A DNA stretch of 64,000 nucleotides, from contig NZ_BOSG01000001.1 of the NCBI RefSeq assembly GCF_018403225.1, forward strand, positions 2,604,001-2,668,000, given 5' to 3'. How positions within the stretch are numbered: position 1 is the first letter of the stretch; each line of letters begins with the position of its first letter. The notes below the pieces were generated by a model. The model searched no databases. It saw nothing but the letters and a program-made list of their open reading frames with translations, and was not told where the DNA came from. Below, piece after piece: positions 17,644 through 27,630 of this stretch. Made by a program: the position numbers and the translations under genes. The stretch comes from Paenibacillus sp. J23TS9 (lineage in GTDB: Bacteria > Bacillota > Bacilli > Paenibacillales > Paenibacillaceae).

Positions 17644-18643
17644 CCCCTCCGCCGCGAGCAATAATAATCTCACCAGCTTCTTCCAGTCTGCGGATCGTGC
17701 CTACGATGCGGGTCTGTGCCTCTTCAACATCACGCAGCCGTACCGGTCCCATAAATTCCATTTCTTCCTTGAAGGTTTCGGACATGCGCTTGGACATATT
17801 CCGGAAAATAACATCCCGCACTTCCTCGCTTGCCACTTTCAAAGCAAGCTGCAGATCTGCGCTTTCCACATCGCGGATGATCCGCTGAATCGAACGGTTG
17901 TCCACATTGACAATATCTTCGAACACAAACATCCGTTTTTTGATTTCTTCAGCAAGCTCCGGATCCTGAATCTCGAGCGAATCGAGGATCGTACGCTCGG
18001 TACCGCGGTCGACGCCATTCAGAATTTGAACGATCGACTCGATACCGCCTGCATTGGTGTAGTCTTGAGTTACTGTAGCTGACAGTTTTTGTTCCAGCAC
18101 CTTCTCTACCTGTGAAATGACCTCAGGCGATGTACTGTCCATCACAGCAATCCTTCTTGCCACATCCGCCTGTTTATCTTGAGGAAGGGAAGACAATATG
18201 GCCGCTGCTTGTTCAAACTGCAGATAGGACAGAACGAGCGCAATAGTTTGTGCATTCTCATTCTGGATAAAGTTCAAGATCTGGTTTGGATCCGCTTTAC
18301 GAGCAAAATCAAAAGGTCTAACCTGCAGTGTTGCTGTCAACCTGTTAATAACCTCGAGCGCTTTCTGAGATCCAAGGGCCTTCTCCAATATTTCCTTGGC
18401 GTAATTAATGCCGCCCTGCGATATATATTCCTGAGCCAGGCAGATTTGATGAAACTCTGACAGGATCATTTCTTTTTCCACACTATCTACTTTACGGACA
18501 TTTGCAATTTCCAGGGTCAGCTGCTCAATCTCCTCATCTCTAAGATGTTTGAAAATTTGAGCCGAAACTTCCGGACCCAGGGTAATGAGCAGGATCGCCG
18601 CTTTTTGCCGCCCGCTTAAACCCTGGCTGTTTGGTTTTACCAT
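17627..18643 (-). CDS. fliG: Flagellar motor switch protein FliG
   Basis: FliG is the torque-generating C-ring protein that contacts the stator. From the ATG at 18643 it has 338 residues. The N domain (LSGRQKAAILLITLGPEVSAQIF) binds FliF. The middle domain has EHPQ-like packing (IQNENAQTIALVLSYL). The C domain has the charged helix for MotA contact (DEELA-type ELAEEIKKRMFVFEDI, and RSIQRIIRDVES). The chosen ATG has AGAGG eight bases upstream, better than the GTG at 18652. Confidence 0.96.
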   Translation of the reverse strand: MVKPNSQGLSGRQKAAILLITLGPEVSAQIFKHLRDEEIEQLTLEIANVRKVDSVEKEMILSEFHQICLAQEYISQGGINYAKEILEKALGSQKALEVINRLTATLQVRPFDFARKADPNQILNFIQNENAQTIALVLSYLQFEQAAAILSSLPQDKQADVARRIAVMDSTSPEVISQVEKVLEQKLSATVTQDYTNAGGIESIVQILNGVDRGTERTILDSLEIQDPELAEEIKKRMFVFEDIVNVDNRSIQRIIRDVESADLQLALKVASEEVRDVIFRNMSKRMSETFKEEMEFMGPVRLRDVEEAQTRIVGTIRRLEEAGEIIIARGGGDDIIV

Positions 18644-18654
18644 TGGATTCACCT

Positions 18655-20229
18655 CTATTCGTCAGCAAGCCATGTACGCAGTAGATTGACAAATTCCTCC
18701 GGCTTTTTCTTCGCCAGCGTTTCGAGCTGTTTGCGTACCTGACTCTCGTTCGTCACACTTTCCAAACTAATGGATGGGAACTCTGTTGGAGCCGGCAATG
18801 GAAGATCCTCTTCCATCTCTTCTCTTTGTTTGCGTCGGCGGAATATCAGGAACCCGCCGCCTGCAAGCAGTGCGAGCGCGGCAATACCGATGCCCCAAAG
18901 AACTCCTTTGGAAAGATTCAAACCTTTCGTTTGGGTTACTTCTCCACCAAATGGTTGCGAATAAACCGAAACTTTTTTAGCCAGGTCAGCGTCTGTATAT
19001 GTAGCACCTGAATCTGCAAGGGACGCTCTGACAATATTCACCAAAATATTTTGAATGGCATCTTTTGTTGTTTGATCTACCGTTTTTTGTCCGGTAGGTG
19101 GTTCAACGGCCACATTAATGGTTAAATCTTTTACAGAATAAGGGCTGGATATAATATCCTTAGTTATGTGATTCACTTCGTAATTCACTGTCTTCGACAG
19201 ATCCTCGGAAGTCACATCACCGGTCGATGAACCGCTTGGATAGGTTGGAACTTGGGATTGTCCTGTGCCTGCCACACCACTGTCCGGATTAGCCTTACCT
19301 GTATAATTCTTGGAAATTTCCTGCACGCTGATTTCGATGCCTTTCATATTTTCGGCATCCACAGGGGTAACCATGTTTTCTTTGCTTTGAACTTTATCAA
19401 AATTCAGTTTGGAGACAACCAGGACGTCTACCTTATTCGGACCCATGAACTGAGCCAGAAACTGTCTTACATTTTGGCGAACCTCATTTTCGAATTTCTT
19501 TTGCAGCGCGAAGTTTTCTTCTACTGAACTGCTTAATGTACCTTGCCCGCCTCTTGATGACGGTAGCAGCTCAGTGTCGCCCTCCATCATCGTGATATTC
19601 TCAATCGGCAAATTCGGCACTGCTGTTTTGACGAGGTTGAAATATCCATCGACTGTTTCCTGATTCGGATGATATCCCGGCTTAAATTTCAGCACGACGG
19701 AAGCATTCCCTTTTTCCTGATCATCCGTTCCGGCAAACACACTTTCTTTGGGCAGCGTTACGAGAACCTTTGCTTCCAAAATACCGTTCATCCGTGTAAG
19801 GAGCTGTTCAACTTCACCGTTCAAGGCGTTGTTGTATTTGACATTGAACTCACTGTCTGTTGTTCCTATTGATGAAGAAGAGTCAAAAGCCCGGAATCCA
19901 ATCGAACCATTCTGAACAATTCCTTGGGAGCCAACATCCACTTTGATGCGGGCGGCTTGCGTACTCGGTACAGAGATCGTTTTACCATCGGAACCCAGCT
20001 TATACGGAATGTTGTTCGTATCTAAATAATTCATGATGCCTGCAGAGTCGCTGGAATTTAAATCCTTGAACGCGACCTCATATTCCGTTTTGGAAAGCTG
20101 CATGGTCAGCACCACAATAGCAATGATGATTAGAGCAAGTGTAGAGAAAAATATTGTTTTTTGTTTTTTGCTGAACTGATTCCAATATTGGACGATCTTG
20201 TCCTTATATTGGGCGATTCTTTCATTCAC
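18655..20229 (-). CDS. fliF: Flagellar MS-ring protein FliF
   Basis: FliF forms the membrane-embedded MS ring that nucleates the flagellar basal body. It has two membrane spans: one near residues 24-43 (TIFFSTLALIIIAIVVLTM) and one near 440-460 (VLWGIGIAALALLAGGGFLIF). Ring-building motifs lie between them (SVPSTQAARIKVDVGSQG, KVLVTLPKESVF). The C-terminal tail binds FliG. A GTG at 20229 (MNERIAQYKDK) sits eight bases after AGGGTGG. The alternative GTG at 20241 would add four residues. Confidence 0.95.
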   Translation of the reverse strand: MNERIAQYKDKIVQYWNQFSKKQKTIFFSTLALIIIAIVVLTMQLSKTEYEVAFKDLNSSDSAGIMNYLDTNNIPYKLGSDGKTISVPSTQAARIKVDVGSQGIVQNGSIGFRAFDSSSSIGTTDSEFNVKYNNALNGEVEQLLTRMNGILEAKVLVTLPKESVFAGTDDQEKGNASVVLKFKPGYHPNQETVDGYFNLVKTAVPNLPIENITMMEGDTELLPSSRGGQGTLSSSVEENFALQKKFENEVRQNVRQFLAQFMGPNKVDVLVVSKLNFDKVQSKENMVTPVDAENMKGIEISVQEISKNYTGKANPDSGVAGTGQSQVPTYPSGSSTGDVTSEDLSKTVNYEVNHITKDIISSPYSVKDLTINVAVEPPTGQKTVDQTTKDAIQNILVNIVRASLADSGATYTDADLAKKVSVYSQPFGGEVTQTKGLNLSKGVLWGIGIAALALLAGGGFLIFRRRKQREEMEEDLPLPAPTEFPSISLESVTNESQVRKQLETLAKKKPEEFVNLLRTWLADE

Positions 20230-20267
20230 AACGTCACCCACCCTACCCGAATCTTAGCAATCTACGG

Positions 20268-20579
20268 TTATACTTGCGTACGCATGATTTCCTGATAGGC
20301 CTCGATGACCTTATTGCGGACTTGAGACGTAAGCTGCAGACTCAAAAGCGCTTTTTCTGAGGAAATCATTACCTGGTCAACGTCTACCTGTCCGAGCATG
20401 AATTTGTTGCTCATCTCTTCGGACGCTTTTTCTTGATCCGCAATCTGGCTGATGGCATCTTCCAGGTAAGAACCAAATTTGCTAAGCGATTCAGAAGGTG
20501 TTGCCTCGCTGCTTTTGCTGCCTTCCAGCATCTTCAGCGGTTGTGTAGCTTGAGTGGAAAACATGGTGTTTTGAATCAT
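20268..20579 (-). CDS. fliE: Flagellar hook-basal body protein FliE
   Basis: FliE links the MS ring to the proximal rod. The ATG at 20579 has AGGAGG seven bases upstream and gives 103 residues (MIQNTMFSTQATQPLK). The open frame extends six codons further, but that start lacks an SD. The C-terminal family signature is visible in VDQVMISSEKALLSLQLTSQ and NKVIEAYQEIMRTQV. Confidence 0.95.
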   Translation of the reverse strand: MIQNTMFSTQATQPLKMLEGSKSSEATPSESLSKFGSYLEDAISQIADQEKASEEMSNKFMLGQVDVDQVMISSEKALLSLQLTSQVRNKVIEAYQEIMRTQV

Positions 20580-20620
20580 TAATGTCCCTCCTAGCATATT
20601 TTTAATTTAAATAAAAGGAA

Positions 20621-21076
20621 CTAACGTCCTATTTCCAGAGCCTTCATGACCATGGCTTTCGAAGCGTTCAATGCAGTTACGTTGGCGTTATAAGAGTGAG
20701 AAGCAGATATCATATCTACCATTTCTTTGGTGAGGTCTACATTGGGCATATATACATATCCTTCAGCATTTGCGTCTGGATGGTTTGGGTTATATACAGG
20801 TTTTAAGGGAGTTGAATCTTCTTGGATCGCCGTTACTTTTACGCCACGGGCCGGAGAAGTATTTTCGCCGCCCATTTGTGCCTGCAGCATGTTGGCGAAA
20901 TTGGATTCATTCGGAGAAAAAACGACCATTTTACGTCGGTAAGGAACGGCTTGTCCATTAACCACTGACGCTCTCGTCGTTTCGGCATTGGCTATATTAG
21001 AAGAAATAACATCCATTCTGAGTCTTTGAGCTGTCAGACCTGATGCGCTGATGCCAAAGCTGCTGTTCAAATTCAT
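20621..21076 (-). CDS. flgC: Flagellar basal-body rod protein FlgC
   Basis: FlgC is a proximal rod protein of 151 residues. It has the conserved N-terminal helix (GISASGLTAQRLRMDVISSNIANAETTR) and the C-terminal helix (VDLTKEMVDMISASHSYNANVTALNASKAM) that pair in the rod. It sits six bases after flgB and before fliE. Confidence 0.97.
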   Translation of the reverse strand: MNLNSSFGISASGLTAQRLRMDVISSNIANAETTRASVVNGQAVPYRRKMVVFSPNESNFANMLQAQMGGENTSPARGVKVTAIQEDSTPLKPVYNPNHPDANAEGYVYMPNVDLTKEMVDMISASHSYNANVTALNASKAMVMKALEIGR

Positions 21077-21082
21077 TTAACC

Positions 21083-21490
21083 TTATCTCCCCTCTACGGC
21101 TACACGCATCATTTTGATTTGTTCATTCATTTGCTGGATGTAAGAATTATACTGAATTTGATTCGCTGCCAGATTGGCCATTTCACTGTCGACATCAACA
21201 TTGTTAAGGTTATTATTCATAGCTGTGGATTGATCCACAGTAACGACCGGCTCAGGTATCGAGCTCATAGGACCTATAACAAAATGCCGGGGATTTGTAA
21301 CCTTCCCCCGCAGTTGGGGCGTGTTTCCATTCATTTCCTGCTGCAGCAGATTTTCAAACGACACTTCCGACCGTTTAAAATAAGGTGTTTCTTCATTCGC
21401 GATGTTGTTGGAAATGACGTTCTGCCTGAGGTTTGCCGCTTGCAGGCCAGTCTCCATACGCTGAAAACTGGTACTGTTCAACAGATCCAT
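21083..21490 (-). CDS. flgB: Flagellar basal-body rod protein FlgB
   Basis: FlgB is a proximal rod protein and the first gene of the fla/che operon. The ATG at 21490 lies eight bases after AAGGGGG and gives 135 residues starting MDLLNSTSFQRMETGL. The ATG at 21511 has no SD. The N-terminal rod motif LRQNVISNNIANEETPYFKR and the C-terminal VDSEMANLAANQIQYNSYIQ are present. The upstream 527 bases hold no gene. Confidence 0.96.
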   Translation of the reverse strand: MDLLNSTSFQRMETGLQAANLRQNVISNNIANEETPYFKRSEVSFENLLQQEMNGNTPQLRGKVTNPRHFVIGPMSSIPEPVVTVDQSTAMNNNLNNVDVDSEMANLAANQIQYNSYIQQMNEQIKMMRVAVEGR

Positions 21491-21661
21491 TTTGCTGTCC
21501 CCCTTTTCCATATATTATATAAAGATTTTTATACTGCGGTTTTCTAAATCTTGTTTTTTTCGACAAAAGAAATCAAAATCAACAATATTTCTAGGTCTTA
21601 AGTAGAAAATTTTACTATCTTGTCATATATCCTAAGTTTCTTAAAGATTGGGTCATATTAC

Positions 21662-21712
21662 AATAAGAAAAAAGCCCTATCTTTTGGGTAAAAGGAGGGC
21701 TTTTTTCTTATT
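21662..21712. terminator. Bidirectional intrinsic terminator
   Basis: Perfect 17-base inverted arms (21662-21678 and 21696-21712) contain a GC core AGCCCT/AGGGCT flanked by A-rich and T-rich tracts. The hairpin would therefore terminate transcripts from either strand. It stands between the hslU side and flgB. The next upstream hairpin suggests hslU already terminates earlier, so this one may belong to an RNA made from the gap or act as an attenuator. Confidence 0.85.
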
Positions 21713-21739
21713 TTCTGTTAAGATATTCCTAAAACTGCT

Positions 21740-21840
21740 CGGGATAAGGGATTAGAGGTTCATATCGGGCTTTCGCATCGCCACTTTTCGCCAAAACCAA
21801 ATCCTAATAGTCCCGGTTTTTCAGATTTGCGAAAGCAATT
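21740..21840. other. Unidentified structured element with long outer stem
   Basis: A perfect nine-base complement (GCTTTCGCA at 21769-21777 and TGCGAAAGC at 21828-21836) encloses about 50 bases. Inside is a second hairpin with arms AAAACC (21793-21798) and GGTTTT (21815-21820). ATTAG at 21751-21755 can also pair with CTAAT at 21804-21808. It resembles a folded RNA domain, but I recognise no riboswitch consensus in it on either strand. A mobile repeat is an alternative. Confidence 0.5.
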
Positions 21841-21897
21841 ATCATGAAATCACTCTGTCTTTATAAAATTATTTTCAAATTTCCGCCTTTTTAGCTA

Positions 21898-21944
21898 AAT
21901 AACCCGATCAGAATGTATGCCTTTAGGCTTCTGATCGGGCTATT
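21898..21944 (-). terminator. Probable hslU-operon terminator
   Basis: The arms 21898-21912 and 21930-21944 (core CCCGATCAGA/TCTGATCGGG) form a 15-base stem with one G-U pair on the minus-strand RNA. It lies about 75 bases after the hslU stop. The following minus-strand tract (TTAGCTAAAAAG) is only moderately U-rich. Confidence 0.65.
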
Positions 21945-22017
21945 TGTGTTTATCATGCAAAACAAACTGCAACCAAACTCAGTCTGTATCGTGAAAATAC
22001 AAGCATTGAGTTTAATC

Positions 22018-23421
22018 TTATAGGATATATTGGCTCAAATCCCGATCCTGGGCGATTCCAGCGAGCTTCTCACGCACATATTCCGGAGTAATGGTCATCT
22101 GTTCCAGTGTCAGCTCAGGTGCCTCAAAGGAGAGATCCTCAAGCAGCTTCTCCAGAATGGTATGAAGTCTGCGGGCTCCGATGTTTTCCATACTGTCATT
22201 GACGGAAGCGGCAATCTTGGCAATTTCCTTAATTGCATCCTGTGAAAATTCAATTTCAATATTTTCGGTCTTGAGCAGATCTTTATACTGCTTCGTAATC
22301 GCGTTTTTCGGCTCCGTTAAAATCGAGACAAAATCATCCAGTGAAAGACTGGTCAATTCGACACGGATCGGGAATCGTCCCTGAAGCTCCGGAATCAAAT
22401 CCGAAGGCTTGGCGACATGAAATGCACCGGCCGCAATAAACAGAATGAAATCCGTCTTTACTGGGCCGTATTTGGTCATCACAGTGGATCCTTCGACAAT
22501 TGGCAGAATATCCCTCTGCACGCCCTCCCTGGACACGTCAGGGCCCGATCCTTTGCCTTGGCTCGCTACCTTGTCGATCTCATCGATAAAGATAATACCG
22601 GATTGCTCAGCACGGTAAATGGATTCTGCAATAACATCATCCATATCAATCAGCTTGGTGGCTTCATCCTGAGTCAGTACTTTACGGGCTTCCTTGATTG
22701 GCAGCTTGCGCTTTTTGGTCCGTTTTGGAAGCAGACTTCCGAACATTTCCTGCATATTCATGCCCATTTGGTCATTGCCCTGGCCGGCAAGCATATCCAT
22801 CATGTTCGGCGTGTTATCCTCTACGTCAATCTCAATCAGGTCATCCTCCAAGCCGCCCGACAGCAGCTTGAATTTGATTTGGCGGCGGCGTTCGACGATT
22901 GAGCTGTCCTGCTCTTTGTCTTCTTCCGGCTCCTGTTGATTATTGTTGCCGCCTCCGAAAATCATTTCAAACGGATTCCGCTGATTCTTGTTTTTTCCGC
23001 CTGATGGAACGAGAATGTGAACAATCCGCTCATTCGCAAGCTCTTCCGCACGGTCCTTCACTTTTTCCGTGCGTTCCGTTTTCACCATACGTATGGAGGT
23101 TTCGATCAAATCACGGACCATCGACTCCACATCACGGCCAACATATCCGACTTCCGTAAATTTGGTAGCCTCAATTTTGACAAACGGCGCGTTTACCAGT
23201 TTCGCCAGACGTCTGGCAATCTCGGTCTTACCGACACCTGTTGGCCCGATCATAAGAATATTTTTAGGTACGATTTCATCGCGATCATCATCTGGAAGGA
23301 GATTCCGGCGATAGCGGTTGCGTAGAGCAACGGCTACGGATTTCTTCGCCTGTTTTTGACCGACGATATACTTATCCAATTCGGCAACAACCTGTCTCGG
23401 AGTCAAGTTCTGGTTATCCAT
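22018..23421 (-). CDS. hslU: HslUV (ClpYQ) protease ATPase subunit HslU
   Basis: HslU is the AAA+ unfoldase that feeds substrates to HslV. From the ATG at 23421 (six bases after AGGGGG) it has 467 residues, the usual length. Motifs are the N-terminal [17 protein letters not shown], Walker [16 protein letters not shown], Walker [12 protein letters not shown], and arginine-rich sensor sequence [20 protein letters not shown] near the C terminus. The I domain contains a charged Asn/Gln/Glu-rich insert. The longer frame to 23481 overlaps hslV and has no SD. Confidence 0.97.
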   Translation of the reverse strand: MDNQNLTPRQVVAELDKYIVGQKQAKKSVAVALRNRYRRNLLPDDDRDEIVPKNILMIGPTGVGKTEIARRLAKLVNAPFVKIEATKFTEVGYVGRDVESMVRDLIETSIRMVKTERTEKVKDRAEELANERIVHILVPSGGKNKNQRNPFEMIFGGGNNNQQEPEEDKEQDSSIVERRRQIKFKLLSGGLEDDLIEIDVEDNTPNMMDMLAGQGNDQMGMNMQEMFGSLLPKRTKKRKLPIKEARKVLTQDEATKLIDMDDVIAESIYRAEQSGIIFIDEIDKVASQGKGSGPDVSREGVQRDILPIVEGSTVMTKYGPVKTDFILFIAAGAFHVAKPSDLIPELQGRFPIRVELTSLSLDDFVSILTEPKNAITKQYKDLLKTENIEIEFSQDAIKEIAKIAASVNDSMENIGARRLHTILEKLLEDLSFEAPELTLEQMTITPEYVREKLAGIAQDRDLSQYIL

Positions 23422-23438
23422 TTGCATCCCCCTCGCTT

Positions 23439-23981
23439 TTACAGCTCTTCCACGATGATATTTCCGTTGGTGTAAACACAAATTTCGGAAGCGATTTTCA
23501 GGGCTTCACGTGCGATATCCTTCGCTTCGAGATCCTGCGCATGACGTTTAAGCGCACGACCGGCAGACAGAGCAAAATTGCCCCCGGATCCAATCGCCAG
23601 AACATCATCATCAGGCTCAATAATTTCGCCGCCGCCGGAGATCAGCAGCATTCCGCTTTTATCCATGACAATCATCAGGGCTTCCAGCTTGCGCAGGACG
23701 CGGTCTGATCTCCAATCCTTGGCAAGCTCCACAGCGGCACGCTGCAAATTGCCATGATGCTCCTCCAGCTTGCCTTCGAACTTCTCAAACAGCGTGATGG
23801 CATCCGCCACAGAACCGGCAAAGCCGGCGACGACCTGGCCTCTATAGAGCCGGCGAACCTTTTTGGCGGTCTGCTTCATGATCATATTCTCACCGAACGT
23901 CACCTGGCCATCGCCGGCGATAGCCGCCTTTCCATTGTGGCGAACGGCGCAAATCGTCGTTGCATGAAATGACATCTCCAT
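23439..23981 (-). CDS. hslV: HslUV (ClpYQ) protease catalytic subunit HslV
   Basis: HslV is a threonine- or serine-type N-terminal-nucleophile peptidase that forms a double hexamer. The sequence [30 protein letters not shown] matches the family. It extends a few residues before [11 protein letters not shown], as in other Bacillota whose N terminus differs from E. coli. The ATG at 23981 is ten bases after AGGAGG; an in-frame TTG at 23990 and ATG at 23975 are alternatives. [14 protein letters not shown] is the conserved C-terminal segment. Confidence 0.95.
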   Translation of the reverse strand: MEMSFHATTICAVRHNGKAAIAGDGQVTFGENMIMKQTAKKVRRLYRGQVVAGFAGSVADAITLFEKFEGKLEEHHGNLQRAAVELAKDWRSDRVLRKLEALMIVMDKSGMLLISGGGEIIEPDDDVLAIGSGGNFALSAGRALKRHAQDLEAKDIAREALKIASEICVYTNGNIIVEEL

Positions 23982-23995
23982 ACCTGTCAAGCCTC

Positions 23996-25348
23996 CTAAT
24001 CTAGACTTCCTGCCTGTACTGCAGATACACCAAACGAATCTACAAATTCAGTGATGCTTGCCAAAGCACGGTTAGCGAGTGCCTCATTTTTCTCTTTTTT
24101 GTTGCGGATTTTCTTTTCAAGTCCCGGCAGCAAACCGAAGTTCGCATTCATAGGTTGGAAATGTTCCGGATCTGCATTCGTGACATAATGTGCCATGCTG
24201 CCGATCGTACTGGTTTCGGGAAGAACGACAAGTTCCTCTCCCTTGGCCTTTCTAGCGGCATTAATTCCCGCTATGAGCCCGGATGCTGCCGATTCGACAT
24301 ATCCTTCCACACCCGTCATTTGACCGGCAAAGAACAGGTTCTCATTCGTTTTCAGCTGGTATGTAGGCTTCAGCAGTCGCGGCGAATTAATAAATGTATT
24401 CCGGTGCATAACTCCGTAACGAACGTACTCGGCATTTTCAAGGCCTGGAATCATGGAGAATACACGTTTCTGTTCACCCCACTTGAGATGAGTCTGGAAG
24501 CCAACCAGGTTGTACAGCGTTCCGGCTGCGTTATCCTGACGAAGCTGAACAACTGCGTACGGAAGCGTACCTGTGTGCGGATTCACCAGGCCTACAGGCT
24601 TCATCGGGCCAAAAAGCGCGGTCTGCTTGCCGCGTTGCATCATGACTTCAATCGGCATGCAGCCTTCGAAGTAAACCTCTTTTTCGAATTCCTTCAGCTG
24701 GGCCACTTCGGCCGATACGAGTGCTTCATAAAATGCATCGAACTCTTCTTCATTCATCGGGCAGTTCAAGTAAGCCGCCTCGCCCTTATCATAACGGGAC
24801 GCCAAATATACCTTGCTCATATCGATCGAATCTTTTTCCACGATCGGCGCGGCTGCGTCATAAAAATAGAAGTATTCCTCTCCCATCAATGCTTTGATCT
24901 CCGCGGAGAGTGAAGGTGAAGTCAGAGGACCCGTCGCGATGACAACAATCCCATCTTCAGGTATATGCTGAATTTCCTCATTTACAACCTCAATCAATGG
25001 ATGGTTATGAAGAATATCGGTGATATCCCCCGAAAATCCATCACGATCTACAGCGAGGGCGCCCCCCGCGGGAACCGCATTTTTATCAGCTGATCCCAGG
25101 ATAATGGAATTCAGCATTCGCATTTCTTCTTTAAGCACACCAACAGCATTCGTCAATCCGTTGGCTCTCAGTGAATTCGTGCACACCAGCTCAGCGAACT
25201 TGTCCGTGTGATGGGCAGGTGTTTTTACAACAGGGCGCATTTCATATAATTTCACGGGAACGCCGCGGCTTGCGATCTGCCAGGCAGCTTCGCTGCCCGC
25301 CAGACCGGCACCGATGACGGTTACCTGTTTTATTTCTGTCAAATCCAT
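23996..25348 (-). CDS. trmFO: tRNA U54 methyltransferase TrmFO
   Basis: TrmFO uses methylenetetrahydrofolate and FAD to make ribothymidine at tRNA position 54. The 450-residue protein has an N-terminal dinucleotide-binding motif ([15 protein letters not shown]), [21 protein letters not shown], and a C-terminal FAD-contact region ([20 protein letters not shown]). The ATG at 25348 follows AGGAGG by only two bases. A TTG two codons later (25342) is spaced better and may be the true start. Confidence 0.97.
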   Translation of the reverse strand: MDLTEIKQVTVIGAGLAGSEAAWQIASRGVPVKLYEMRPVVKTPAHHTDKFAELVCTNSLRANGLTNAVGVLKEEMRMLNSIILGSADKNAVPAGGALAVDRDGFSGDITDILHNHPLIEVVNEEIQHIPEDGIVVIATGPLTSPSLSAEIKALMGEEYFYFYDAAAPIVEKDSIDMSKVYLASRYDKGEAAYLNCPMNEEEFDAFYEALVSAEVAQLKEFEKEVYFEGCMPIEVMMQRGKQTALFGPMKPVGLVNPHTGTLPYAVVQLRQDNAAGTLYNLVGFQTHLKWGEQKRVFSMIPGLENAEYVRYGVMHRNTFINSPRLLKPTYQLKTNENLFFAGQMTGVEGYVESAASGLIAGINAARKAKGEELVVLPETSTIGSMAHYVTNADPEHFQPMNANFGLLPGLEKKIRNKKEKNEALANRALASITEFVDSFGVSAVQAGSLD

Positions 25349-25376
25349 TACCTCCTAAGCTTCTAGCAACATGCTG

Positions 25377-27479
25377 TTATACAATCTCGTCATTGTCTTC
25401 ATTTTCTTCTATTTCCTCTACATGGTCACAGGATGTGCACTGAAGTCTTGCTCCCTGCTTATTCCGTTTCTCTACCATCCATGAGCCGCATTTCGGGCAA
25501 GGTTTGCTTGAAGGACGGTCCCATGAAACAAAATCGCATTCCGGATAACGGTCGCATCCATAAAAGATCCGTCCCTTTTTACTCCGGCGTTCCACCACAT
25601 GACCTTCTTTGCATTTCGGACAGGTTACACCGATATCCTTCACGATGGGCTTGGTATTCCGGCAATCCGGAAATCCTGAACAGGCCAGAAACTTACCAAA
25701 ACGGCCGAGTTTATAGACCATCGGCTTCCCGCATTTCTCACAAATTTCATCGGAAACCTCATCTTCGATTTCGATTTCCTTCATTTCTTCTTCAGCAACT
25801 TCCAAACGCTTCTCAAATGAATCATAGAATTCCTTCAGAACCTTTACCCAATCTTCAGAGCCTTCCTCGACATGGTCAAGGTCTTCTTCCATATGTGCGG
25901 TAAACTCAGCGTCAAGAATTTCAGGAAAGAACTGCTCCATTTGCTCGATGACTAGCTCGCCAAGCTCGGTCGGCATAAATTTCTTTTCCTCAATTGCTAC
26001 ATAGCCCCGCTTTTGAATGGTCTCCAGCGTCGGAGCATAAGTACTTGGCCGTCCAATCCCAAGTTCCTCCATCGTGCGCACAAGGCGAGCCTCGGTATAA
26101 CGCGGTGGCGGTTGGGTAAAATGCTGCTTCGGATCAATCTCTTCCTTTTTCAGCTTGTCTCCGGGAGACAACGCCGGCAGAAATTTCTCTTCCTCTGTCG
26201 TTCCGTCATCGTTTCCTTCAACGTACACTTTCATAAAGCCCGGAAAGCGCACTTTCGAACCCGTAGCACGGAATACTGCGCTGCCGGCAGTGATATCCAC
26301 CGAGAGGGTATCCAGTAGAGCCGATGACATTTGACTTGCTACAAAACGCTCCCATACCAGCTTATATAATCTGAACTGGTCTCGACTCATGAAGGACTTT
26401 ACCGACTCCGGATCACGGAGCACTGAAGTTGGACGAATAGCTTCATGCGCATCCTGAGCATTCGCTGCTTTCTTCGAATACTCACGCGGTGTTTCAGGCA
26501 CAAACGGGCTGCCGTATTTCCCATCGATAAATTCTTTGGCTTCTTCCTGTGCAGAAACGGCAATTCGAGTGGAGTCGGTACGCATGTAAGTAATCAGACC
26601 GACAGTACCTTCCTTGCCAAGTTCAACACCTTCATACAGCTGCTGAGCAACAGACATCGTTTTCGCTGCCCGGAAATTCAGCTTCCGCGCCGCCTCCTGC
26701 TGCAGGGAACTCGTGGTAAACGGCGGCGAAGGATGCCGCTGACGTTCCTTCTCCTTCAATTCTGCAACCTTAAAGGTCGCTCCCTTGATGGCCTTCAAAA
26801 CTTCCTGGACGTCTTCTTCCTTGGAAAGCTCTTTCTTCTGTCCGTCCAGCTGATGAAACTTTGCTTCAAACACGGAGCTGCCCTTGGCTAGCTTGGCTGT
26901 GATTGACCAGTATTCTTCAGGAACGAAAGCGTCAATTTCATTTTCACGGTCTAGAATAATCTTGACAGCAACCGATTGAACACGCCCTGCTGACAATCCC
27001 TTTTTAACTTTCTTCCATAATAAAGGGCTGATCTTGTAACCTACCAGCCGGTCCAAAATTCGTCTGGCTTGCTGGGCATTAACCAGATCCATATTAATTT
27101 TGCGCGGTGTTTTAAAAGCATCCTTAACGGCTTGCTTCGTAATTTCGTTGAACACGACCCGGCAGCTTTCCGTATTATCCAGCTCCAAGGCATGAGCCAA
27201 ATGCCAAGCAATAGCCTCCCCTTCACGATCGGGGTCAGCTGCGAGATAAACCTTTTTCACTTTTTTGCTGGCATCCTTCAATTCTTTTAACACGGAACCT
27301 TTTCCGCGGATGGTAATATACTTCGGATTGAATTCGTTTTCTACTTCAACCCCGATTTGGCTCTTTGGCAAATCGCGAACATGGCCCATGGAAGCCTTTA
27401 CGATATATTTGCTGCCTAAATACTTTCCGATCGTCTTCGCCTTTGCGGGCGATTCCACGATCACCAGTGAATCAGCCAT
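25377..27479 (-). CDS. topA: DNA topoisomerase I
   Basis: TopA relaxes negative supercoils. From the ATG at 27479 (AGGAGGATGAACCG upstream) it has 700 residues. The TOPRIM domain begins [19 protein letters not shown] and contains [14 protein letters not shown]. The active-site tyrosine lies in [12 protein letters not shown] near residue 296. Three C-terminal zinc-ribbon modules with Cys4 patterns are visible (CEKCGKPM..., CPKCKEGH..., CPKCGSWM...). It lies between dprA and trmFO, as in Bacillus. Confidence 0.98.
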   Translation of the reverse strand: MADSLVIVESPAKAKTIGKYLGSKYIVKASMGHVRDLPKSQIGVEVENEFNPKYITIRGKGSVLKELKDASKKVKKVYLAADPDREGEAIAWHLAHALELDNTESCRVVFNEITKQAVKDAFKTPRKINMDLVNAQQARRILDRLVGYKISPLLWKKVKKGLSAGRVQSVAVKIILDRENEIDAFVPEEYWSITAKLAKGSSVFEAKFHQLDGQKKELSKEEDVQEVLKAIKGATFKVAELKEKERQRHPSPPFTTSSLQQEAARKLNFRAAKTMSVAQQLYEGVELGKEGTVGLITYMRTDSTRIAVSAQEEAKEFIDGKYGSPFVPETPREYSKKAANAQDAHEAIRPTSVLRDPESVKSFMSRDQFRLYKLVWERFVASQMSSALLDTLSVDITAGSAVFRATGSKVRFPGFMKVYVEGNDDGTTEEEKFLPALSPGDKLKKEEIDPKQHFTQPPPRYTEARLVRTMEELGIGRPSTYAPTLETIQKRGYVAIEEKKFMPTELGELVIEQMEQFFPEILDAEFTAHMEEDLDHVEEGSEDWVKVLKEFYDSFEKRLEVAEEEMKEIEIEDEVSDEICEKCGKPMVYKLGRFGKFLACSGFPDCRNTKPIVKDIGVTCPKCKEGHVVERRSKKGRIFYGCDRYPECDFVSWDRPSSKPCPKCGSWMVEKRNKQGARLQCTSCDHVEEIEENEDNDEIV

Positions 27480-27630
27480 CGGTTCATCCTCCTCTCCTAC
27501 AATCAAAAGCTACATTAAGATTAAAAAATCTGAAATTTTCAACGGAGCTGGTCGATTCTTTAATCGTAAGAAAAAATTCCGCTAAACGCGGTCTGGTTTC
27601 TCCGGGTAATAAAATCGATAAACATTTTTC

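Larger units (their letters stand above)
21491..22017. other. Non-coding gap ahead of the fla/che operon
   Basis: This 527-base, AT-rich stretch has no convincing ORF. In B. subtilis codY occupies the equivalent place between hslU (clpY) and flgB. From right to left it holds an hslU-proximal hairpin (21898-21944), an unidentified foldable element (about 21740-21840), a strong bidirectional terminator (21662-21712) and about 170 bases of AT-rich DNA before flgB. I could not fix a clear sigma-A or sigma-D promoter for flgB by eye. Confidence 0.8.

Noticed and set aside
21740..21840. c-di-GMP riboswitch ahead of flgB
   Set aside because: Position fits, but the conserved GEMM-I and GEMM-II core segments are not present on either strand.
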